5,170 nt of DNA, taken from Rickettsiales bacterium (GTDB lineage: Bacteria; Pseudomonadota; Alphaproteobacteria; Rickettsiales; UBA1997). The DNA lies in NCBI GenBank assembly GCA_947455845.1, contig CANGQE010000111.1, forward strand, positions 1 to 5,170, read 5' to 3'. Both the position numbers and the translations under genes were made by a program. Within the stretch, counting starts at the first letter, position 1; each line of letters starts with the position of its first letter. The notes below the pieces were generated by a model. That model worked only from the letters and a program-made list of their open reading frames with translations, was not told where the DNA came from and did not search any database. Shown here piece by piece: positions 1 to 4,671 of this stretch.

Positions 1-43
1 CGAAGTTAACGTTCAATGTTTTAAAAAAAGAGCGTTAACTTCG
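1..43. repeat. 14-bp inverted repeat / hairpin at window start
   Basis: CGAAGTTAACG at 1-11 is the exact reverse complement of CGTTAACTTCG at 33-43. The pairing extends inward through one G-T wobble to 14 bp (1-14 with 30-43), leaving a 15-nt A/T-rich loop. No T-run follows the right arm (the next bases are GGTAGG), so it does not look like a rightward intrinsic terminator. The left arm begins at the first base of the window, so the stem may be longer. It could be the end of an upstream transcription unit or an intergenic repeat; the sequence here does not decide this. Confidence 0.6.
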
Positions 44-47
44 GGTA

Positions 48-80
48 GGTCTCGACTCCGCTCGACCAGCGGGTTGCTGG
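48..80. repeat. short palindromic (REP-like) segment
   Basis: GGTCTCGACTCCGCTCGACC (48-67) folds as GGT-CGA against TCG-ACC with a 2-nt bulge and a 6-nt loop. It overlaps a second hairpin, CCAGC (66-70) with GCTGG (76-80). From memory, the 'TCGACTCCGCTCGACC' type of string resembles short palindromes scattered between genes in many bacteria. That resemblance is recall, not a search result. Nothing here looks like a tRNA arm or a protein-coding stretch. The remaining bases up to the gltX promoter (81-139) show only weak pairing, such as CTCAAC 92-97 with GTTGAG 139-144. Confidence 0.4.
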
Positions 81-139
81 AGAAAGATAAACTCAACACC
101 TCAAATCCAAACTTTTAAATTGGAAAAGAAAAAATTTGG

Positions 140-168
140 TTGAGACTGCGCCCCTTCGTTTTTAAGGT
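140..168 (+). promoter_or_regulatory. candidate sigma-70 type promoter of gltX
   Basis: TTGAGA (140-145) matches the -35 consensus at 5 of 6 bases. After a 17-bp spacer, TAAGGT (163-168) is a weak -10 (3 of 6). Initiation would fall near 175, about 25 nt before the ATG at 200. If correct, the in-frame TTG at 140 lies inside the promoter and cannot be the translation start. The -10 match is poor, so this is tentative. Confidence 0.35.
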
Positions 169-199
169 ACTTTCACAAATCAACTTCACTTCCAAAATA

Positions 200-1537
200 A
201 TGACCACAATATCACGCTTCGCCCCTTCTCCTACCGGCTTTCTCCACGTTGGCAATATCCGCGCCGCAATCATTAATTTTCTTTACGCTAAAAAAACTGG
301 CGGCAAATTTTTGTTGCGTTTGGATGACACTGACATTGAACGCGTACGCGACGAATACCGCGAAATGATCCTCACCGACATGGCTTGGATGGGCTTGGAG
401 TGCGACTCACTCTTTAAACAATCAGATCGTTTAGAAAATTACGAAGCGGCCAAAAATCGTTTGATTGCTAATGGTCGGCTTTACGAATGTTTTGAAAGTC
501 CTGAAGAATTAAACTTACAAAGAAAGGCGCAAATCGCTTCCGGCATTAGCCCGATTTACAATCGCTCGGCTTTGAATTTGAACGAAGAACAAAAAAACTC
601 TCTGCGTGCCCAAGGTTTAAAACCGCATTACCGTTTTCTTTTGGAAGATAAAATCACCTCGTGGGACGACAAAATTAAAGGCAAAATTACTTACGAAGGC
701 CGCCATTTTTCTGATCCGGTTTTGGTGCGTGACAATGGCGTTCCGACTTACACTTTTTGCTCAGTGGTTGACGACATTGACACCAACATTACCGACATTA
801 TTCGCGGCGAAGATCACATTACCAACACCGCTATTCAAATTCAGATTTTTGAAGCTTTAGGTGCTAAAGCTCCCGACTTTTCACATTTGGCTTTAGTGAA
901 AGCATCCGAAGGAAAAATTTCTAAACGCGAAGGTGGTTTTGACATTAGATCACTTAGAAATGACGGCTACGAGCCAATGGCAATCATTAATTTGCTAGCT
1001 CAAATTGGCACTTCGGAATCGATTAAAATTTACCAAAATTGTGACGAGTTAGTGCGCAATTTTGACTTTGCTAAATTTAGCAAATCTTCCACTAATTACG
1101 ACATTTTGGAACTTGGGCACATTAACCAAAAATTGTTGCAAGGATTTGATTTTGCTACGATTGCAGCCCGCTTAAAAGAGATTGGAATTAATGAAGAAAT
1201 TTCCGAACAATTTTGGAACAGCATTAAACTCAACATTAATTTTTTGAGTGAAATCAACGAGTGGATTGAAATTTGTCTGGAAGAGTTTCGTTACCCGAAT
1301 GCCGAATTGGATCGCGATTTCTTGCAAGAGGCTTTGGATTTATTGCCGGAAGATACTAGTGATTTAAATTGCTGGAATTTGTGGCTGGGGAAAATTAAGG
1401 AAAAAACCACCAGAAAAGGAAAGGAACTTTTTATGCCGATCCGCTTGGCTCTAACCGGTAAAGAACACGGACCGGAATTGAAGCATTTGGTGAACTTGAT
1501 TGCGCGTGAGGAGATTGTGGAAAGGTTGAGGAGTTAA
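200..1537 (+). CDS. gltX: glutamyl-tRNA synthetase (GltX2-like)
   Basis: This 445-residue class I aminoacyl-tRNA synthetase charges tRNA with glutamate in the cytoplasm. The Rossmann catalytic domain opens at residues 6-21 with FAPSPTG and HVGN (the HIGH motif, residues 16-19). LDDTD follows at 41-45 and IIRGEDH at 200-206. The second ATP-binding signature is KISKR (239-243, the KMSKS equivalent). The C-terminal half is the helical anticodon-binding region and ends with MPIRLALTG and KEHGPEL (412-426), typical of the family. The zinc-binding cysteine cluster of E. coli GluRS is absent; only Cys97 remains there. The ATG at 200 is chosen because homologues start just before the FAPSPTG block and the 20-residue TTG extension upstream looks non-coding. 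No Shine-Dalgarno precedes the ATG. Overall character matches the alphaproteobacterial GltX2 group, which often coexists with a second GluRS and misacylates tRNA-Gln for GatCAB; that role is inferred. Confidence 0.96.
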   Translation: MTTISRFAPSPTGFLHVGNIRAAIINFLYAKKTGGKFLLRLDDTDIERVRDEYREMILTDMAWMGLECDSLFKQSDRLENYEAAKNRLIANGRLYECFESPEELNLQRKAQIASGISPIYNRSALNLNEEQKNSLRAQGLKPHYRFLLEDKITSWDDKIKGKITYEGRHFSDPVLVRDNGVPTYTFCSVVDDIDTNITDIIRGEDHITNTAIQIQIFEALGAKAPDFSHLALVKASEGKISKREGGFDIRSLRNDGYEPMAIINLLAQIGTSESIKIYQNCDELVRNFDFAKFSKSSTNYDILELGHINQKLLQGFDFATIAARLKEIGINEEISEQFWNSIKLNINFLSEINEWIEICLEEFRYPNAELDRDFLQEALDLLPEDTSDLNCWNLWLGKIKEKTTRKGKELFMPIRLALTGKEHGPELKHLVNLIAREEIVERLRS

Positions 1538-1561
1538 GGGGATACCTGAGGAGCTCGGAAA

Positions 1562-1692
1562 AAGCCCTCTTTGTAAAAGAGGGAGGGAGCCGCGTTAGCG
1601 GCGGAAGGGTGATTTAAAATGAGCAAGTGAAAGGGCAAATCACCCGTCTGATCGCTAGCGCGATCATCTACCCTCTTTTGCAAAGAGGGCTT
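1562..1692. repeat. 131-bp inverted-repeat element with nested hairpins (MITE-like)
   Basis: AAGCCCTCTTTG (1562-1573) is the exact inverse of CAAAGAGGGCTT (1681-1692), and pairing continues to 22 bp (1562-1583 with 1671-1692) with a single G-T wobble. Each arm also folds on itself: CCCTCTTT/AAAGAGGG at 1565-1583 and again at 1671-1689, each with a 3-nt loop. Further in are GCCGC/GCGGC (1589-1602), TGATCGC/GCGATCA (1649-1666) and a long-range match of GGGTGATTT (1607-1615) with AAATCACCC (1637-1645). The centre (1616-1636) is unpaired. There is no ORF, no evident target-site duplication and no T-run, so it resembles a non-autonomous intergenic repeat more than an ordinary terminator. It may nonetheless separate the convergent gltX and bactofilin transcripts. 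A further GCGCG/CGCGC palindrome lies just beyond it at 1696-1706. Confidence 0.8.
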
Positions 1693-1716
1693 ACCGCGCG
1701 TCGCGCTCTAGCAAAA

Positions 1717-2133
1717 CTAACTCTTCTCCATCCTCTTAAACTGCCCGTCAATACAGGCTCCATCTTCAACAGAAAGTAAGTCGTATTCAATATTGCCAAT
1801 AATCTTAGCTTTGCTGGCAATATTTAAACTCTTAGCCCGAATCGTGCCTTCAAAACGGCCGCGAATACTTAAAGATTCCGCAATAATCGTACCTTCAACA
1901 CAGCCATCCTCACGCACAACTACGGAATTACCTTTAATGATTCCTTTAATGTAGCCCTCAATTTCGACTAAACCAGAGCTACTCAACTCTCCTTCAATAC
2001 GCAAATCGCGGGCAATAATGGTGGGGGTGGATTTAAAATTGCTAATCACTTCCAATTTTTTCACGACAGAATTTTCATTAATTAAGTTACTCTGAGCAGT
2101 AGAAATCCTCTTCTTAAAATCAACTATTGACAT
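1717..2133 (-). CDS. bactofilin (polymer-forming cytoskeletal protein)
   Basis: This 138-residue protein is a bactofilin. Family members polymerise without nucleotide into filaments or sheets on the cytoplasmic face of the membrane and act as scaffolds for cell-shape enzymes. The core, roughly residues 36-132, is a run of short beta-strand repeats rich in the G-x-I/V pattern (IEGELSSSG, VEIEGYIKGII, CVEGTII, FEGTIRA, KIIGNIEY, CIDGQF), as expected for the right-handed beta-helix. The first ~35 residues are polar and probably disordered, and there is a short charged tail (KRMEKS). Length is normal for the family. The ATG at 2133 overlaps the end of the upstream M23 peptidase gene by 14 bp, implying co-transcription and probably coupled translation. 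An in-frame TTG at 2178 with GAGGAA five bases upstream would add 15 residues and remains a real alternative. Bactofilin-M23 pairs are known shape modules in Proteobacteria (BacA/LmdC, CcmA/Csd), so a joint role is inferred. Confidence 0.92.
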   Translation of the reverse strand: MSIVDFKKRISTAQSNLINENSVVKKLEVISNFKSTPTIIARDLRIEGELSSSGLVEIEGYIKGIIKGNSVVVREDGCVEGTIIAESLSIRGRFEGTIRAKSLNIASKAKIIGNIEYDLLSVEDGACIDGQFKRMEKS

Positions 2134-3370
2134 GTTTAGCAGTTTTCTCGTCGTTAAATAATGCTTCACCGGCTTCAAGGAATTTCCTCGGGTTAAGCGG
2201 AATATTTTTGTATCTTACTTCGTAATGTAAATGCGAACCTGTACTGCGTCCAGTACTGCCTTGTAATGCGATAACGTCACCACGATTTACAGTTTGACCT
2301 TCACGCACTTTAACTTCTGACAAGTGACCGTAACGAGTTGTAACGCCAAAACCGTGATCAATCACAATGGCATTACCGTAATCACTGTATCTTCCCGCTA
2401 AAATAACCTTTCCGTTTGATGGGCTGATAATTTTTTCACGTGCAACTCCAACAAAATCAAGGCCTTGATGCGAGGTCATTCTATGAGTCATTGGGTCAGA
2501 TCTGGAACCGAAACCACTGGAAATGTAATAATTTTTCATTGGTTTAGCAAATGGCATTACTTTTACCACCTTCTCTAAAACTATTAGGTAGTCAAGCTCA
2601 CTAGTGAATTGGGCTTTTTTAAATTCTCTTTCTAAGTCATCTTCCTCTGACGTAGAAGCAGTTACCAATGAATCCATTGAATGATCGTCAGCCATAGGCC
2701 CACCCTGTCTGTCAGCAATACCTTTTTTTCCGTTTAGAGAAATTTCTCGAAGAGCTTCGGTTGATTTTCTTTTTAAAACTTTTGGCGGAACTTTTTTAAT
2801 GTTCAATCCCGTCACCACAATTGCTGATTCAATTTTTTTAATACGCGCTTGAGTCATGGCTTTAACGTTAGAAAGCTGACCACTAATATCTTGTACTCTT
2901 TCTAAAATACGCTTGTCACGCCTTGACAAATCTTCTTTGTTTAAGTTTTTTGGTTTTTTAATTTCTTGCTCTTCAGCGTCAACAGGCTGAACATTTCCGG
3001 TAACTGAAGATAAGTATTCGTTAATTTTCTCTAGCTTCTCAGTTACATCTTCGAATTCAGCTTCAAAGTAACTATTCATTAATTTGAGCTTAGTAATTTC
3101 ATCAGCCTTAGAACCAAGAGCTTCGTTGTAGCGTAGAGACTGGGAAAAAAGATGTCCCACAAAAATAGAAAGTAAAATTAAAACGCCTTGAGCCATGGGA
3201 CCCAAGGTAATACTTCTGATTTTTTGATTGGTAACAAAAAGAATAGTTCTTTTGGCAAAGAGCATTTTGTAAAAACGAGATACACTTTTTACCAAAACTC
3301 TCACCGGCAGGATATTGAATAATTTTTTACTAGCCGACATTCTTTTCATCAAAAAATAGCTTTTTTTCAT
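2120..3370 (-). CDS. membrane-anchored M23 (LytM-type) peptidoglycan endopeptidase
   Basis: This 416-residue protein is a bitopic M23 metallopeptidase predicted to cut peptide cross-links in the periplasmic cell wall. A basic N-terminal tail of about 55 residues (KKSYF... to KIRSIT) is probably cytoplasmic. One transmembrane helix follows at about 58-76 (GPMAQGVLILLSIFVGHLF). Charged, coiled-coil-like helices occupy about 85-122 and 147-185, and a linker rich in Ser, Asp and Glu covers about 215-255. The M23 domain spans about 280-400. Its residues are complete: zinc ligands His301 and Asp305 (HQGLD) and His382, with catalytic His349 (YGHL) and His380 (HLH). It is therefore expected to be active. 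ATG 3370 is preferred; a TTG at 3373 and ATGs at 3349 and 3340 are alternatives, and none has a good Shine-Dalgarno. The gene is first in an operon with the overlapping bactofilin. The architecture resembles LmdC of Hyphomonas, whose cytoplasmic tail binds bactofilin; that partnership is inferred here. Confidence 0.94.
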   Translation of the reverse strand: MKKSYFLMKRMSASKKLFNILPVRVLVKSVSRFYKMLFAKRTILFVTNQKIRSITLGPMAQGVLILLSIFVGHLFSQSLRYNEALGSKADEITKLKLMNSYFEAEFEDVTEKLEKINEYLSSVTGNVQPVDAEEQEIKKPKNLNKEDLSRRDKRILERVQDISGQLSNVKAMTQARIKKIESAIVVTGLNIKKVPPKVLKRKSTEALREISLNGKKGIADRQGGPMADDHSMDSLVTASTSEEDDLEREFKKAQFTSELDYLIVLEKVVKVMPFAKPMKNYYISSGFGSRSDPMTHRMTSHQGLDFVGVAREKIISPSNGKVILAGRYSDYGNAIVIDHGFGVTTRYGHLSEVKVREGQTVNRGDVIALQGSTGRSTGSHLHYEVRYKNIPLNPRKFLEAGEALFNDEKTAKHVNS

Positions 3371-3388
3371 CAAAAATTTAGTTGTTGC

Positions 3389-3430
3389 GGTCTAATGCGA
3401 GGGACGAGTTAGTCTTAGACCTAGAAGACT
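3389..3430 (-). promoter_or_regulatory. two overlapping, mutually exclusive leader hairpins of the M23-bactofilin operon
   Basis: On the minus-strand transcript, AGTCTT (3430-3425) can pair with AAGACT (3416-3411). Alternatively GGTCTAA (3421-3415) can pair with TTAGACC (3395-3389), with an extra GAC/GTC pairing inside (3403-3405 with 3412-3414). Bases 3411-3416 take part in both folds, so the two cannot form together. The segment lies between the candidate promoter and the start codon. No T-run or masked ribosome site is evident, so a regulatory role is only a possibility. Confidence 0.35.
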
Positions 3431-3474
3431 GAAATAGGATTTTAACCTGTTATAAAAACATTTAGTTGAGGCGG

Positions 3475-3502
3475 ATTCTTCCCCCAAACTTCCAACTGTC
3501 AA
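3475..3502 (-). promoter_or_regulatory. candidate promoter of the M23-bactofilin operon
   Basis: Read on the minus strand, a perfect TTGACA -35 box lies at 3502-3497. After a 16-bp spacer comes AAGAAT (3480-3475), which matches the -10 consensus at 4 of 6 bases. Transcription would begin near 3468 and leave a leader of roughly 100 nt before the ATG at 3370. A TATAAC at 3454-3449 is another possible -10 box but lacks a convincing -35. Confidence 0.5.
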
Positions 3503-3533
3503 GATTTTTATCCCAAATGTCCCATCTAGACTA

Positions 3534-3561
3534 TTGACTAAGAAAAATCTTTACCTAACTT
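3534..3561 (+). promoter_or_regulatory. candidate promoter of rpmE-bioH
   Basis: TTGACT (3534-3539) matches the -35 consensus at 5 of 6 bases. After a 16-bp spacer, TAACTT (3556-3561) is a weak -10 (3 of 6). It would start transcription near 3568, about 48 nt before the rpmE ATG. It is divergent from, and close to, the leftward candidate promoter at 3475-3502, so regulator binding between them could affect both. The sequence shows no clear operator. Confidence 0.4.
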
Positions 3562-3615
3562 CGCGCGCCCTCATTGGCTTTGCCGATTTTATTTACTTTC
3601 AAAACATTTTTTAAC

Positions 3616-3900
3616 ATGTCTCAAGCTAAACTTCCAAAAACTCTTGCAGCCGGAATCGATCCAAAACAACACGTGATCAATGCCGTGATGACCGATGGAA
3701 CGCAATTTCAAATCCTCACAACTTGGGGTAAAGAAGGTGACACTTTAAGACTGGACGTTGATTCAAAAAATCACCCAGCTTGGCAAGAAAAAGGTCAAAA
3801 CTTCGTTAACTCTAACAACGAAAGACTTACTAAATTCAAAAGCAAATTTGGTAATTTTGATTTCGTTGGTGGCAAAACAGACGCCGCAGACGCGTCTTAG
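3616..3900 (+). CDS. rpmE: 50S ribosomal protein bL31 (zinc-free type)
   Basis: This 94-residue protein is a component of the large ribosomal subunit; in this family it bridges the central protuberance to the small-subunit head. The recognisable stretch runs from IDPKQH (about residues 14-19) through VMTDGTQF, TWGKEGDTLRLDVD, HPAW and the C-terminal KFKSKFGNFDF. It has no cysteines, so it is a 'C-minus' bL31 that does not bind zinc. Two things are unusual: an N-terminal extension of about 12 residues before the position where most bL31 proteins start (MK-x-IHP), and an Ala/Asp-rich tail after the conserved FGN block. ATG 3616 is the only nearby Met; the TTG at 3574 would add 14 poorly matching residues. 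No Shine-Dalgarno is present; the upstream sequence is T-rich (ATTTTTTAAC). The gene is followed in the same frame by the BioH-like gene, with only ATC between the TAG stop and the next start. Confidence 0.9.
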   Translation: MSQAKLPKTLAAGIDPKQHVINAVMTDGTQFQILTTWGKEGDTLRLDVDSKNHPAWQEKGQNFVNSNNERLTKFKSKFGNFDFVGGKTDAADAS

Positions 3901-3903
3901 ATC

Positions 3904-4638
3904 TTGTTAAAAAAATCTCCTCGTCAAATTATTTGTTTGTCAGGCTGGGGTCAAAAATTTAATTCGCTGGAAGCAATTTTTAGCGAATTAAATTTTGATC
4001 CCTTTTTTGTGTCTTCGTTAAATTATTCTAGCACTAACAGCGTTGAAGAATTTTTTTCTAACGTTGTAGAGCAGAATCTAAATCCTGAAATTGTAATTGG
4101 CTGGAGCCTTGGCGGACAATTAGCCATTCGCTTAATTGAGAAAAAAATTCTCTCCCCCAAATTACTAATTCTAATCGCCCCACCTTTTCAAATGGTGAAA
4201 GACAGCCGCATTCAAGCCGGAATGTCTCAAAACACCTTCGCCGAATTTTACAAAAACTTTGCTGATGCCCCCGACAAAACTCTGAAACAATTCGCCATTC
4301 TAGCTTCGATGAATGACCGTAATGCCAAAGAGATCGCAAAAAATCTGGATATTAATGAGGAAAATTTTGAGCAGTTAAAATTCTGGCTCAAAGAATTAAG
4401 CCGATTCTCCTGCTTTGACATCGATTTCACCAACATGCCCCACACCCTTTTCTTCCAAGGCGCCGGCGACATGATTGTCCACGCCAGCCAAGCGGAATAT
4501 TTTAAAGCAAAAATTCCTAATTGCCGTTTGGAAATTTTTAAAAATTGCGGCCACGCGCCGCAGTTGAGTGATGTGGAGAAGGTTAGAAAAATGATTATTG
4601 AGGAAATTGACTTATTAAAAAATAATTTAAATACCTAA
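3904..4638 (+). CDS. bioH: BioH-like alpha/beta hydrolase (probable pimeloyl-ACP methyl ester esterase)
   Basis: This 244-residue alpha/beta hydrolase has a complete predicted catalytic triad: Ser68 in GWSLGG (66-71), Asp189 in GAGDMIV, and His217 in CGHAPQ. The first strand and oxyanion-loop region is IICLSGWGQ (9-17). Length, GWSLGG and the GHAP context fit BioH, which demethylates pimeloyl-ACP methyl ester in the last step of the BioC-BioH route to biotin in the cytoplasm. No bioC, bioF or other biotin gene is in the window, so a different small esterase cannot be excluded. The start must be the TTG at 3904, because the next Met is residue 97, well past the nucleophile. There is no Shine-Dalgarno. 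Translation probably depends on termination at the rpmE TAG three bases upstream, either by re-initiation or conceivably by read-through, since the two genes share a frame. Confidence 0.65.
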   Translation: MLKKSPRQIICLSGWGQKFNSLEAIFSELNFDPFFVSSLNYSSTNSVEEFFSNVVEQNLNPEIVIGWSLGGQLAIRLIEKKILSPKLLILIAPPFQMVKDSRIQAGMSQNTFAEFYKNFADAPDKTLKQFAILASMNDRNAKEIAKNLDINEENFEQLKFWLKELSRFSCFDIDFTNMPHTLFFQGAGDMIVHASQAEYFKAKIPNCRLEIFKNCGHAPQLSDVEKVRKMIIEEIDLLKNNLNT

Positions 4639-4662
4639 GCAAAAACTTAATGCTTGATTTTT
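4636..4662 (+). terminator. weak intrinsic terminator after the BioH-like gene
   Basis: TAAGCA (4636-4641, beginning with the stop codon) pairs with TGCTTG (4651-4656) in a 6-bp stem that includes one T-G wobble. The loop is 9 nt, and a run of five T follows at 4658-4662. The stem is short and AT-rich, so efficiency is doubtful, but the position between two convergent genes is right. Confidence 0.4.
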
Positions 4663-4671
4663 CCCTCGTTG

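Noticed and set aside
48..80. tRNA fragment or integron attC-like site
   Set aside because: There is no cloverleaf, no CCA-adjacent acceptor stem and no GTTRRRY core; the segment is better described as a short palindrome.
140..199. TTG-initiated 20-residue N-terminal extension of gltX
   Set aside because: Homologues begin just before FAPSPTG, the extension has no family character, and the TTG coincides with a plausible -35 box.
81..199. T-box leader for gltX
   Set aside because: No T-box motif, specifier loop or terminator/antiterminator pair is visible, and T-boxes are not expected in this lineage.
1562..1692. CRISPR repeat pair or simple rho-independent terminator
   Set aside because: The similar segments are inverted rather than direct repeats with spacers, and there is no T-run after any stem.
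3574..3615. TTG-initiated 14-residue extension of rpmE
   Set aside because: It would lengthen a protein that is already long at its N-terminus, has no ribosome site, and begins only a few bases after the likely transcription start.
3799..3810. AACTTCGTTAAC in rpmE resembling the arm of the 1-43 repeat
   Set aside because: It is a short partial match inside conserved coding sequence and is most likely chance.
4058..4339. 93-residue minus-strand open frame
   Set aside because: It lies wholly within the BioH-like gene, whose triad and fold are clear; the antisense protein has no recognisable features.
4248..4472. 74-residue minus-strand open frame
   Set aside because: Antisense shadow of the BioH-like gene and overlaps another antisense frame; no domain or ribosome site.
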